Source of the DNA: Parapedobacter koreensis
GTDB taxonomy: Bacteria > Bacteroidota > Bacteroidia > Sphingobacteriales > Sphingobacteriaceae
Assembly: GCF_900109365.1 (NCBI RefSeq)
Contig: NZ_FNZR01000004.1
Location: 186,001-250,000, forward strand
DNA: 64,000 nucleotides
Direction: 5' to 3'
Below, piece by piece: positions 27,680-36,730 of the stretch. Numbering within the stretch: position 1 is the stretch's first letter; each line of letters begins with the position of its first letter. The position numbers and the translations under genes are program-made. A model generated the notes under the pieces. The model was not told the origin of the DNA. It saw nothing but the letters and a program-made list of their open reading frames with translations, and searched no databases.

Positions 27680-28432
27680 ATGCGGGATACCTATTTCAAG
27701 ATACGCCGACCTTTCAGCAGAAGAAAACACCGATACGACATCGGCAGTCCCATCGGGTTTTGGAACTACTACGATGACAACCATTTTCTTACCCGACTGT
27801 ACGTAATAGGTAACGAAGAACAGGAACAATATTACCATTATCACATGGAATATGCCGTAAGCACAGGGAAATGCACAGAAGCAGAGTTTTACGAACTCGT
27901 AAGGGAAATCGTGGCAGACCATATCGAATTTATCCGCAAACAATCCCCCTTTTCCCGTAAGCATGCAAGAAACCGTCTCAACCTCAAATGCCTTCGGGCA
28001 TTCCGCGATTACCTCATATCCACCAATACCTATGGATACCGTGACCCCGTGGACATTACCATTACGCGGTACGATTCGGAGATTGCTTCGTTGAAAAAGG
28101 AACTTGCGGAAAAGAATGAGGAACTTGAGACTTTGAAAGTGTATGAAACCGACTATAAGGTGAGGATAACAAAAGGATACCTGAATGCATTTATTGACTT
28201 TATCCATCAATTCCCCGAAATCAGAATCCCACATAAAGACGGTACACGCCTTTTGAGTGCATCCACGGAAAGCGTATGGGTAAAGATGATATGCAAGTAT
28301 TTCCAGCATGGTGAGGAGGATATCAATATGGAAACGCTAAGGAGTAGATTTACTTCAAACAAGGAAAATCCAAGCACTAAATATCGTCCGATAAGGGAAA
28401 AGGATAGGTTATTCAAGGTTATTCATAGATAA
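27680..28432 (+). CDS. Hypothetical protein of the integrase region
   Basis: A 250-residue soluble protein that I do not recognise with confidence. The N-terminal half (GFWNYYDDNHFLTRLYVIGNEEQEQYYHYHMEYAVSTGKCTEAEF) is rich in aromatic residues; a coiled-coil segment follows (ITRYDSEIASLKKELAEKNEELETLKVYETD, about residues 132-160); the C-terminal part (ESVWVKMICKYFQHGEEDINMETLRSRF) resembles a small DNA-binding or RteC-like tail. Position directly after the integrase suggests a role in excision or element control, as RteC has, but that is inference from location. Confidence 0.6.
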   Translation: MRDTYFKIRRPFSRRKHRYDIGSPIGFWNYYDDNHFLTRLYVIGNEEQEQYYHYHMEYAVSTGKCTEAEFYELVREIVADHIEFIRKQSPFSRKHARNRLNLKCLRAFRDYLISTNTYGYRDPVDITITRYDSEIASLKKELAEKNEELETLKVYETDYKVRITKGYLNAFIDFIHQFPEIRIPHKDGTRLLSASTESVWVKMICKYFQHGEEDINMETLRSRFTSNKENPSTKYRPIREKDRLFKVIHR

Positions 28433-28538
28433 TGTAGAGAATATTCCGATTTCGCTGTATAAAATAGGTGATATGCTTATAATTTGGTGAAAAAAGCTGA
28501 TTTATTGTTAGTTTTGGCGTCTAATGTTAACAGTGTAG

Positions 28539-29783
28539 TTGAAAATGAAAAAATATAGCATATTGTTAATTGGAATATTTTTTTTCAATCTGTCATTCGG
28601 ACAAGATACATTGTCTTCCGGACTTGTAAGAGCCCATAGCCGAAGTTTTGTGATTAGTGACAATAATATTACTGGTAACGGATGGACTTTAATTCAGGAC
28701 GCATTTCGTTCATCCCAATTTGTTCTACTTGGGGAAAGCCATTTCTCACCCTTGATTTCACAATTGACGAAAGCGATTTTGGATTTTATGCCGGAAGACG
28801 GATTTAATCATTTTATGATTGAGACCGGCCCCGTTGCTGTATTGCAGTTAATGTCGCTCTATAATGCAAATAGTGCGCAGTTTCAATCAAATCTTTTTAA
28901 TTTCCTTAGCGAATATAAACTAACGAATGGGTTTCCGCCATCTGAATTTATAAATATGAAAGCTGATGTAGACATGTACAAAAAAGCTATTGAAAGGAAT
29001 ATTAAAATTGTTGGTCTTGACAGAGAATATTATAGTTCAATCGAATACCTGTTTGATAGACTTGCCAGTTTGACGCATAACGACCGCGATAAAAAGCTGT
29101 CTCAATACGCAAAAGAGGCTCTTTTGCGTCACAAGAGCGCATATATAAATGATGGGAGTTATGCTTTCATGACCGAAGTTAGTAACGACCAGAACATTAA
29201 AGAATATTTGAGCGTGATGGTTGAAACGGGTAACGAAGCGAATTTCATTATCCAAGAATTATCAAAGACCTTTAAGGTTTATACGATGTACGAGGCCAAA
29301 AAATATTTCGATAGTGAAGAGGTAAGATTGGCCAATATTAAATCAAATTTCGGCATATCATATAACAGTTATTTTCTAAAAGAAAAGAAGCCAATGAAGG
29401 CTTTTATTAAAATAGGAAATGTGCATTCCGGAAGGGGGCTTAGTCCACTTGGACATTATGATATTGGAAATACCGTTGCTGAGCTTTCCATGATGAACGG
29501 AAATGCATCGACTCATATCTATGCAATGAGGCGATACCGATATGGGGATAATGGAGAGGTACAAGACTTCATAAAAAATGGGTTTGAAAAATATGAAGAT
29601 TTTATTGGGCTAAGCGACAAGGAAAAATGGATTGTAGTCGATTTACGCCCTTTAAGAGAAGCAATGGAATCAAGGAAGTTGGTAGTGCCAGTTATGGAAG
29701 AACGTAACTTGATTAAAAACCACGATTTATTGTTATTACTACCTGTAGACGGTGCATACAGCGAATCCTTGAATTACCAATAG
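28539..29783 (+). CDS. Exported EreA/ChaN-like superfamily protein
   Basis: A 414-residue protein with a signal peptide (YSILLIGIFFFNLSFGQ). The N-terminal motif FVLLGESHFSPL and the later KIVGLDREY and FIKIGNVHSGRG fit the superfamily that unites erythromycin esterase, ChaN and Tiki proteins, which use conserved Glu/His residues. It is not close to known macrolide esterases, so resistance should not be assumed. AT-rich composition compared with its neighbours points to separate acquisition within the island. A DUF420 membrane gene follows 45 bases later. Confidence 0.65.
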   Translation: MKMKKYSILLIGIFFFNLSFGQDTLSSGLVRAHSRSFVISDNNITGNGWTLIQDAFRSSQFVLLGESHFSPLISQLTKAILDFMPEDGFNHFMIETGPVAVLQLMSLYNANSAQFQSNLFNFLSEYKLTNGFPPSEFINMKADVDMYKKAIERNIKIVGLDREYYSSIEYLFDRLASLTHNDRDKKLSQYAKEALLRHKSAYINDGSYAFMTEVSNDQNIKEYLSVMVETGNEANFIIQELSKTFKVYTMYEAKKYFDSEEVRLANIKSNFGISYNSYFLKEKKPMKAFIKIGNVHSGRGLSPLGHYDIGNTVAELSMMNGNASTHIYAMRRYRYGDNGEVQDFIKNGFEKYEDFIGLSDKEKWIVVDLRPLREAMESRKLVVPVMEERNLIKNHDLLLLLPVDGAYSESLNYQ

Positions 29784-29828
29784 CTATCAACAAATCATAT
29801 TTGGTTATTCCTCAAAACAAATTTAAAA

Positions 29829-30374
29829 ATGGAAACAATCATCCAAACACCATCAGGTAAAAATTACAGGCCATTGATTTGGACGTTAACTTTGGCCATC
29901 AATGGATTAATAGCACTTGCTTTTTTCCTGCCAAACATAGAAATACTAAAGCAATATGACTTTTCTTTTTTGCCAAAACTAAACGCGATTCTTAACAGTT
30001 TGACATTCATTTCGCTAATCGTTGCCCTCGTTGCTGTCAAGCAAAAAAACATTAAACGACATAGGAATTTTGTCCTATTGGCCCTTTTTTGGACGAGCCT
30101 GTTTTTGGTGTCGTACTTATTATATCATTTCTCTACGCCGTCAACTTCATTTGGAGGACAGGGAATAACCAAGGTAATATACCTGTTCATTCTACTGACC
30201 CATATCGTACTGGCAGCCATCATCGTTCCGCTTGCGCTGATTTCCATCGGACGTGGGCTAAATATGGAAGTGTCAAAGCATAAAAAAATCGTGAGGTGGA
30301 CCATGCCTATTTGGTTGTATGTTAGCTTGACAGGAGTAATTGTCTATCTGATGATTTCTCCCTATTATTCGTAG
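29829..30374 (+). CDS. DUF420 family membrane protein
   Basis: A 181-residue integral membrane protein with five predicted helices. Conserved His residues lie in NIKRHRNFVLLALFWTSLFLVSYLLYH, LLTHIVLAAIIVPLAL and SKHKKIVRWTMPIWLYVSLTGVIVYLM, the DUF420 pattern. Relatives such as CtaM are linked to cytochrome oxidase maturation. It is unusual as cargo of a mobilizable element. Probably transcribed with the upstream exported protein. Confidence 0.8.
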   Translation: METIIQTPSGKNYRPLIWTLTLAINGLIALAFFLPNIEILKQYDFSFLPKLNAILNSLTFISLIVALVAVKQKNIKRHRNFVLLALFWTSLFLVSYLLYHFSTPSTSFGGQGITKVIYLFILLTHIVLAAIIVPLALISIGRGLNMEVSKHKKIVRWTMPIWLYVSLTGVIVYLMISPYYS

Positions 30375-30588
30375 CCACCGGGTGATATTTCAAGAACGGC
30401 ACTTGATATTTCCTTCGACACAGACCTCTTAGTTTCATACACATTGACACTAAACTGACCAAACGCCCACGATGGTCATCCTCTGAATAGCTTTTCCCCA
30501 TTCCTTTGTATCAAAAGCGGACGGAAACGTACTAACCAATTCCGTCCGCAGGGTAACAGATTTTTAACGATAACACAAAGGAGGAAAG

Positions 30589-30867
30589 ATGAACGTAGAG
30601 CTTATCACGAAGGACGACCTTGACCAATTCAAAAGGGAATTGCTGGAAGAAATCAGGAAACACAACCCCCACCCGAGAAAACACGGACATGAACAGAGGG
30701 CGTGGCTCAAAAGTTTTGAGGTACGCAAGTTGCTCGGCATATCCGCAGGCACGTTGCAGAACCTACGGGTGAACGGTACATTACCCTTCACCAAAATCGG
30801 TGGACTGATGTACTACAGATACGAGGACATCCAAAAGCTGATGGAGGGAGGTGAAGATGGAGAATAG
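30589..30867 (+). CDS. Helix-turn-helix (MerR/excisionase-like) protein
   Basis: A 92-residue protein with a coiled N-terminal helix (DDLDQFKRELLEEIRKH) and an HTH_17-type domain: WLKSFEVRKLLGISAGTLQNLRVNGTLPFTKIGGLMYYRYEDIQKLM. Such proteins stand at the start of mobilization modules on Bacteroidota elements and act as excisionase-like or regulatory factors. It precedes mobC and the relaxase gene. Confidence 0.82.
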   Translation: MNVELITKDDLDQFKRELLEEIRKHNPHPRKHGHEQRAWLKSFEVRKLLGISAGTLQNLRVNGTLPFTKIGGLMYYRYEDIQKLMEGGEDGE

Positions 30868-30962
30868 TACCTGCAAAACCACGGTACGGATGCAGGCATC
30901 CGACCACCCTTTTCCTATCCCGATTGTAAGGAGCGAGTTTATTTTTTTGCTATACAAAAAAT

Positions 30963-30995
30963 CCCATCCCGCGCCGTCTGGCGGCAAGGGATGGG
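30963..30995. other. Candidate origin of transfer (oriT) hairpin
   Basis: CCCATCCC (30963-30970) pairs with GGGATGGG (30988-30995); inside it GCCG (30973-30976) pairs with CGGC (30982-30985). The structure lies just before the mobC start, where mobilizable Bacteroides elements often carry oriT. A transcription-control hairpin is the alternative. The nick site cannot be read from the sequence. Confidence 0.4.
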
Positions 30996-31035
30996 TACCC
31001 GCTCCCGTTGGTCGGAACATAGGAAAGGGGATGGC

Positions 31036-31416
31036 ATGACGGCAGGGAATACACGGACAACCCCGGTTCAGACGGGGAAGAAACGCCAGCGCGGACGGCC
31101 AAAAAAAACCATCACCCGGAGCGGAATAATGATGGTGCGGATGACACCCACGGAGCGGTCAATCATCGAGGGCAAGGCGCGGCAGGCGGGCATGCGCGTG
31201 AGCCAGTGGTTCAGGCAGGCAGCACGGAGCGCGGTGGTCAATCCACGCCTATCCACCGAGGAAATGGGGATGCTCCGGATGCTTTCCGGCTTGGCAAACA
31301 ACCTCAACCAGCTTACCAAGCTGGCCCACACCGCCGGGCTGGTGTCGCTCATGGGGACATGCCGCGAACTGCTCACCCAAATCGGGGAATTAATCAGTAA
31401 AATCAAACAGGGATGA
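31036..31416 (+). CDS. MobC-type plasmid mobilization relaxosome protein
   Basis: A 126-residue basic protein: an unstructured Arg/Lys-rich N-terminus (GKKRQRGRPKKT), a ribbon-helix-helix-like region (IMMVRMTPTERSIIEGKARQAGMRVSQWFRQAA) and the MobC domain (GLANNLNQLTKLAHTAG). MobC helps the relaxase bind and melt oriT. ATG 31036 is chosen because GGAAAGGGG lies just upstream. It overlaps the relaxase gene by four bases (ATGA), showing translational coupling. Confidence 0.86.
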   Translation: MTAGNTRTTPVQTGKKRQRGRPKKTITRSGIMMVRMTPTERSIIEGKARQAGMRVSQWFRQAARSAVVNPRLSTEEMGMLRMLSGLANNLNQLTKLAHTAGLVSLMGTCRELLTQIGELISKIKQG

Positions 31417-32384
31417 TAGGCAAGCAGCTAACCGGAAAGAATTTCGGCAGGTGCATCCGCTACCTGCTGGAAAAGGAACAGTCGGCCGTGCTGGATGCAC
31501 ATGGTGTACGGAATTACGACACAAAGGCCATCATCGATGACTTCAACGCGCAGCGCAAGCTAAGGCCGTCGTTGGGCAAGGCCGTGGGCCACGCCGTGTT
31601 GAGCTGGAGCAACGAGGACAGGCCCAAGCTCACCGTGGAAAAAATGGCGGCACACGCAAGGGAATACATGGAAAAAATGGGCATCACCGATACGCAGTAC
31701 CTCACGGTGCTGCATACCGACCGGGACCACCCGCACCTGCACATCGTTTACAACCGCGTGGACAATTCGGGAAACACCGTGAGCAACTACAACCTTTGGG
31801 AGAAAAACCGCAAGGTGTGCAGGGAAATGACCGAGCGATATGGCTACCACATGGGCAAGGGCAAGGAACAGGTGAACAGGCAGGCATTGCGTGGCAAGGA
31901 ACAGGTACGCTATGCCATCTACGATTCACTGAAGCTGGCAGCACCCAAGGCCACCTCGTGGCCGCAACTGGAAAAATTGCTCGCCAAGCAGGGCGTCACC
32001 ATCCAGTACAAATACCGGAGCGGCACGGATGAGGTACAGGGAATCTCATTTGAAAAGGACGGGGTGAAATTCAAGGGGTCTGCCATCGACCGGAAATTCA
32101 GCTTTGCAAGCCTCGACAGGCAGTTAGCCAACAACCAGGGCATGGGGTTGAACACGGGTAGCATGGGCCATAGACAAACCCTTGCAGACCAAATCAGGGA
32201 CATGCTGGACACGCACCAAGAACGTGGGCACTCCCATGAGCCATCGCACGGGTTGGGCCTGCTCGACATTCTGCTGCAACCCGTGGAAATCGTGCCCGAA
32301 CCCGAACCGATGGCCGATGCCGAGAAACGGCGGCGCAAAAGGAAAGCACAGGAAGCGGAGCAATCACGCGGTATCAGCAGATAA
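31413..32384 (+). CDS. Relaxase (MobA/VirD2 family)
   Basis: A 323-residue relaxase. The catalytic metal-binding motif DRDHPHLHIVYNRV (His106, His108, His110) is intact, and the N-terminus MIGKQLTGKNFGRCIRYLL carries Tyr17, the likely nicking tyrosine. It cuts one strand at oriT and leads it into the recipient cell. The compact size without a helicase or primase domain is usual for Bacteroidota mobilizable elements. No coupling protein or secretion genes accompany it, so transfer must depend on a helper element. Confidence 0.92.
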   Translation: MIGKQLTGKNFGRCIRYLLEKEQSAVLDAHGVRNYDTKAIIDDFNAQRKLRPSLGKAVGHAVLSWSNEDRPKLTVEKMAAHAREYMEKMGITDTQYLTVLHTDRDHPHLHIVYNRVDNSGNTVSNYNLWEKNRKVCREMTERYGYHMGKGKEQVNRQALRGKEQVRYAIYDSLKLAAPKATSWPQLEKLLAKQGVTIQYKYRSGTDEVQGISFEKDGVKFKGSAIDRKFSFASLDRQLANNQGMGLNTGSMGHRQTLADQIRDMLDTHQERGHSHEPSHGLGLLDILLQPVEIVPEPEPMADAEKRRRKRKAQEAEQSRGISR

Positions 32385-32400
32385 TTAAAGGACAATCCAA

Positions 32401-32988
32401 ATGAAAGAATTACACGAACTGGAAAACAACATCGGGGATATGGCCGACCTGCAACAGCAGCAGGAGCGGCGCATCACGGCACTGGAAAACCGTAAGGTGG
32501 TGGTGCCGGACTACGGCCCCAAACTGGCTGAAATCCTCAACGCATTGCGGACGGATCCGGCGATGCCGGGTCCGTCCGCAATGCAAGAACTTGGTGAACG
32601 CATGGAGCAGCTTTCGGCAAAAATCCCCGACAGGTTGAGTGTACACCACCGTCACGAAATCACCGGAAACGCCAAGGGCTTCATCATCGCCGCAACCATC
32701 ATCCTATGCGCGTTCAGCATAGCCGTAGCCGTGTTAATCAACCTATGGCAACGGAACGGCGAACTTCGCGCCAGTAGCATCAAATACCGTATGGTGCGGC
32801 AATATTACCCCGGTGCGGCGGCATGGGCAGAGCGCACCTATATGGCCAACCCCGATTCGGCACGGATGGACGTGGAGCGGCTGGAGGCCGAGCAGGAGGC
32901 TTTGCGGCTGGCCGAGGAAGCGGCAGCAAAGAAAGAAGCCGAAGCAAGGGAGGCCCGTGACAAAGCCGATGGCATGAGAAAAAAATGA
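32401..32988 (+). CDS. Mobilization-module membrane protein with coiled coil
   Basis: A 195-residue protein: N-terminal coiled coil (LHELENNIGDMADLQQQQERRITALENR), a single membrane helix (FIIAATIILCAFSIAVAVLINLW, about residues 92-114) and a long charged C-terminal helix (RLEAEQEALRLAEEAAAKKEAEAREARDKADGM). It belongs to the usual gene order HTH-MobC-relaxase-membrane protein. It may tether the relaxosome to the envelope, but no function is known to me. A terminator lies 42 bases after its stop. Confidence 0.72.
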   Translation: MKELHELENNIGDMADLQQQQERRITALENRKVVVPDYGPKLAEILNALRTDPAMPGPSAMQELGERMEQLSAKIPDRLSVHHRHEITGNAKGFIIAATIILCAFSIAVAVLINLWQRNGELRASSIKYRMVRQYYPGAAAWAERTYMANPDSARMDVERLEAEQEALRLAEEAAAKKEAEAREARDKADGMRKK

Positions 32989-33028
32989 GCAAATGCGGCC
33001 ACCATGCCCAAGTCCAAAAAAGCGAAAA

Positions 33029-33052
33029 GACCCCGATGGTCGGGGCCTTTTC
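33029..33052 (+). terminator. Terminator of the mobilization operon
   Basis: CCCCGA (33031-33036), TGG, TCGGGG (33040-33045), then CCTTTTCT. The following stretch to 33311 holds no gene I can support. Confidence 0.8.
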
Positions 33053-33311
33053 TGCCGGAATTGCGCAACTCGTGAAATTGCAACAAGGCTTTCTATTCAG
33101 TACCCGGTGCAAGACAACCATTAAGCATCAAGTGCCATACATGGAATTGCGAAGCAGGGATAGCGTTCAATTACTAAAACAATCCCCATCTTAAATGAGG
33201 GTTGATAACTGGAATTAAAGATACACCTTTAGGCGTACAACTGCAATAATCTCCATATACCGTGGGCAAAAAATAAGTGTAAAACACAACGTTGATATTC
33301 TGACTGCAATT

Positions 33312-33707
33312 TCAGCGTTTTTTGGTCTTCAATAACTCCACTTTGTCGCGTTCGCTTTCCAACAGGCGCTCGTAGAGTTTCCTGTTTTCCTCGTAAGCCT
33401 CTACCAGCTTGTCAATCGGGCTGAAATTGTAGAATACCGAACCCGCCTTGTCGTGCAGCGTGCTGGAAATGATATTTATGGCAGCTTCCTCATCGAAACG
33501 CTGTATCACTTCCGGGCTGATGTTCAGGATACCCGCGACCTGTTCCAGTATGTCCCGCTCAATCCATTCCTTGGCTTCGAGTTGGGACACCTTTTTCTGC
33601 GTCCAAGCCTCACCAAGCTGGTAAGCCAGCGTTTCCTGCTTCATGCCAAGCATTTCCCTGAAACGTTTGATATTGCGGCCCTCGTGTACCTTTTTTGTCT
33701 TTTCCAT
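33312..33707 (-). CDS. XRE-type helix-turn-helix regulator
   Basis: A 131-residue protein. The N-terminal HTH_3 domain reads NIKRFREMLGMKQETLAYQLGEAWTQKKVSQLEAKEWIERDILEQVAGIL; the C-terminal part ends in a coiled coil (DKLVEAYEENRKLYERLLESERDKVELL). It is divergent from the HEPN/Rpn gene pair. The 188-base gap between them contains ATGGAATATTT twice (33765 and 33797, 32 bases apart), a possible operator. It is the likely repressor of that pair. Confidence 0.85.
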   Translation of the reverse strand: MEKTKKVHEGRNIKRFREMLGMKQETLAYQLGEAWTQKKVSQLEAKEWIERDILEQVAGILNISPEVIQRFDEEAAINIISSTLHDKAGSVFYNFSPIDKLVEAYEENRKLYERLLESERDKVELLKTKKR

Positions 33708-33895
33708 AATTGTTGTGTAATGCAGCAAAGGTAATTCGCGGCAAGCGTTACCTACAACGAATGTATGGAATATTTCGCGGATAAATTATGCTCCAAATGG
33801 AATATTTTATACCGTTTCCGGGATTGAATATGCCAAGCGGCCTACGGAGATTTGTCATATAGGCAACAATATCCATTCATCAAAACACTTAAAAA

Positions 33896-34906
33896 ATGAC
33901 AACTTATCACAATCATCTCAATGGCCCCGGAGGTGACATCCGCTACAGTGGTGACGTTACCAACAACACGAACAACAACTCGAAAACCACCAACCACATC
34001 TACCTTGGCTCCTACACCAACCAAGGCGAGTACGACAGTTGGATGCGGCAGATAGGCTCCCTACTCCACGTATCCGCACAGCACGCCAGCCTGAAACCTA
34101 TCTTGGACTTGATAATGGCAGCCATCGAACCGGACAGGATTTTCCTGCTGGATAATCCGGCCATCCCCGAATATCAGGTTTTTGGTTGCACGGAAATCAT
34201 CTTGGCAATCGACATGGACAAGGCCCCATCCAAAAAGATGCTGGACGGCATTTTGAAATTTTGCTGCACCCGTATGCAGGACGTTGTCCTATCTTTCCAC
34301 CCCTCACAACAGGTGGAGGACGGATTGGCTGGCGGGCATCCCTATTACAGCACCCATTGCAGGGAGGAATTTCTGGTCTTTTCGGGCAGTTGCTATCGGC
34401 TCCCGAAGACACCCGAAACCGTGTTGCCCGACCTGAAAGCTGAAATAATGGAAAGCTACAAAGAAAGCATGGCAAGGGCATCGGCTTTCCTCGAAAATGC
34501 CAAGGCCATAAGCAAAAAGCAATCCCACAACCCGGCCTTAGTGATGCTCCACCAATGCTTTAAGCAACTGTTCACCGCCATCACCCATTCACTGGGCAAG
34601 GATTGCCCAACGTCCGACAACCTTATAAAACTCAAAAGGAAAGCGGAGAGATACCTGCCGCAATTGCAGCCATACGTAGACGAAAATGTACTCGCCCACA
34701 TCGACGGCGTACGCAAATCAACGGCCGGGCGCTATTTGGAAGCCGGGGAAGTATTTGAAACCGCCTCTTTGCTGGATGACACAGGCGAATTGCTCAAAGC
34801 GGTCGGGGTTATCTTCGACCATACCATGGAAAGGATGTTTGGCAATACGCCGACTTTACCCGGTGTCAAACCTAAAAGCGCGGAACCGGATGGCGATGGC
34901 GAATGA
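33896..34906 (+). CDS. NTase-like/HEPN-like protein without catalytic motif
   Basis: A 336-residue protein without a close named family that I recognise. After an Asn-rich N-terminus (GDVTNNTNNNSKTTNHIYLGS), residues 66-160 look like a degenerate minimal nucleotidyltransferase fold (IEPDRIFLLDN, TEIILAIDMD), and residues about 187-315 are helical and HEPN-like (ALVMLHQCFKQLFTAITHSLGKDC). Where HEPN RNases have R-x4-H it has K235 and no His, so it is probably inactive. The same two-part layout recurs in the next gene, which it overlaps. A partner, sensor or antitoxin role is inferred. Confidence 0.62.
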   Translation: MTTYHNHLNGPGGDIRYSGDVTNNTNNNSKTTNHIYLGSYTNQGEYDSWMRQIGSLLHVSAQHASLKPILDLIMAAIEPDRIFLLDNPAIPEYQVFGCTEIILAIDMDKAPSKKMLDGILKFCCTRMQDVVLSFHPSQQVEDGLAGGHPYYSTHCREEFLVFSGSCYRLPKTPETVLPDLKAEIMESYKESMARASAFLENAKAISKKQSHNPALVMLHQCFKQLFTAITHSLGKDCPTSDNLIKLKRKAERYLPQLQPYVDENVLAHIDGVRKSTAGRYLEAGEVFETASLLDDTGELLKAVGVIFDHTMERMFGNTPTLPGVKPKSAEPDGDGE

Positions 34907-36683
34907 ACATAGCAGTCGGCTGGCGGGGGCCACCGTGTCCGTAGGCATGGATGGCTCCCATACCGCCTACCCCTACCCCGAACTGATGGCCCGCGTCATC
35001 GGGTTAATCCGTGTGGACGAGATATATCACAACCGGAATTTCGTTGCCATCGGCAGCCACGGGGAGCTGGTCATCTTCGTGCCGCAAGCAGTGTCGAACC
35101 CCTTTGCCGAATATATGCCCCTGCTCGACATGGTGTTCAGGGATTACCCCGACCTAAGTTACAGGCTGTTCAATTCGCAGCGGGCAAAGGAGGAAGCCAA
35201 ACGGCGCAATATTTTCTACCACTTCGCATGCCGCATCGCAAATCGCCTGTATGCCAACCCCACGTCCAGCTTCCGGCTGGCTGATTACCTATGCCCCACG
35301 GCTGGCCATTTCTTGGCAGAAGCCAAAGCCTATTTCGATAGTGAAATGGCAAAGGTGCTGGCATTCCGCGATGGCGTGTCGTTGTACTTCGGTACGGACA
35401 ACCGCCCCTTTGCGGCCTTCATGCTCCACCAGCAATTAGAACTCACTTACAGGGTGGCCGAACTTTTCGTGATGGGGCGGGATAAAGTTACCCATTCCAT
35501 AAACGCCCACCAACGATATACCGCTTCCTATATCCCACGGTTGGGTAACATCTTCGACCAACGGGACGAAGCCGAGCAGCGTTTGGCGATGCAACTGGAT
35601 GACGCATACTTGGCCACACGGTATGGGCATGGCTATGCCATCAAAAATGGGAAACTTGCGGAGGCGATTGAAAAAGCGGATGCCGCATACCGAACCACGC
35701 TCGCGATATACACCGAAATCGAACAACTGTTTACACCAGCACCAAAAAATCCTATCTTTGACCCCATGGCCAACAGGAGAAACCAAACAAACGACAAGCC
35801 ACCAAAGCGGAGCGATGAACTGCTCAAAGGCGCATTCGAGGAAAATTTTCCCGACTTCCTGCGGTTCCTATACCCCGATGCGGACAGGCTTTTCGACTTC
35901 GACCGGGGGCTGACCTTCATGGACAAGGAACTGCTTGAGATAATCCCCGACAGGGAGCGCACCAAAGGCAAACGCGTGGCTGACCTATTGGTAAAAGTCT
36001 ACCTAAAGGACGGGTCTGAACAGCACATCCTGCTCAACACCGAGATAGAGGGTGGCAGCGACGCCGAATTTGCCGAGCGCATTTACCAATACAACTATCG
36101 GATTTGGGACAGGTACCGAATCGCCGTGGCCACCATCGCGGTTTACACAGGGGGCCACAGCCAGCCCAAGCCGCACGAGTACAGGCGCGAGGTGCTGGAC
36201 ACATTTGTTCATTTCCGGTATCGCACTTACCATATTTTCGACCACGCCGAGGATGACCTGCTGCAAATGGACAACGCCTTTGCCCTCATCGTTCTGGCCT
36301 GCCAAAAGGCACTCTTGGAAGGCAAGGTGCCGGAGCGTGAGCTTGGCGAGGGCAGAACCACCATCGCGCGGGCTTTGATTGCAAGCGGCAGGTACGACAA
36401 AGACCGCATCTTGGGTTTTTTGGGGTTTCTGAAAAATTTTATTTTCATTGATGACGAGGAAATAAATCGTAACTTTGATAAATTCATTTATGAAGTGACA
36501 GGAGGCACTATTGAAATGGGCGTTATAGAAGTATTGAAAGAACAGGAAAGGCAAAAGGGAGTTAAAGATGGCGAGCGCAAAAAAGCCCTTGATATTGCCC
36601 GTGAAATGAAAAATGACGGCATACCTGTAGACCAGATTGTCAAATTCACCAAACTCACGGCCAAGGAAATAGAGAAACTTTAG
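34890..36683 (+). CDS. NTase-like/HEPN protein fused to Rpn-type PD-(D/E)XK nuclease
   Basis: A 597-residue protein in three parts. Residues 30-120 resemble a degenerate nucleotidyltransferase (LIRVDEIYHNRN, ELVIFVP). Residues about 130-285 form a HEPN domain with the intact RNase motif R197-DKVT-H202 and RYGHGY further on. Residues 305-597 are an Rpn/PDDEXK_2 family nuclease (LLKGAFEENFPDFLRFLYPDADRLFDF, KRVADLLVKV, LLNTEIEGGSDAEF), whose relatives are DNA endonucleases that promote recombination. The start at 34890 overlaps the upstream gene. M293 and TATCTTTG at 35754-35761 could also give a separate Rpn protein. Confidence 0.72.
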   Translation: MAMANEHSSRLAGATVSVGMDGSHTAYPYPELMARVIGLIRVDEIYHNRNFVAIGSHGELVIFVPQAVSNPFAEYMPLLDMVFRDYPDLSYRLFNSQRAKEEAKRRNIFYHFACRIANRLYANPTSSFRLADYLCPTAGHFLAEAKAYFDSEMAKVLAFRDGVSLYFGTDNRPFAAFMLHQQLELTYRVAELFVMGRDKVTHSINAHQRYTASYIPRLGNIFDQRDEAEQRLAMQLDDAYLATRYGHGYAIKNGKLAEAIEKADAAYRTTLAIYTEIEQLFTPAPKNPIFDPMANRRNQTNDKPPKRSDELLKGAFEENFPDFLRFLYPDADRLFDFDRGLTFMDKELLEIIPDRERTKGKRVADLLVKVYLKDGSEQHILLNTEIEGGSDAEFAERIYQYNYRIWDRYRIAVATIAVYTGGHSQPKPHEYRREVLDTFVHFRYRTYHIFDHAEDDLLQMDNAFALIVLACQKALLEGKVPERELGEGRTTIARALIASGRYDKDRILGFLGFLKNFIFIDDEEINRNFDKFIYEVTGGTIEMGVIEVLKEQERQKGVKDGERKKALDIAREMKNDGIPVDQIVKFTKLTAKEIEKL

Positions 36684-36730
36684 CTCTTGAAGATGAAATA
36701 GGTTTTTATCCCTTTCAAAAGAGTATATGA

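Noticed and set aside
28539-29783. Macrolide resistance esterase
   Set aside because: The superfamily motif is present but the protein is exported and distant from known Ere enzymes; resistance cannot be claimed.
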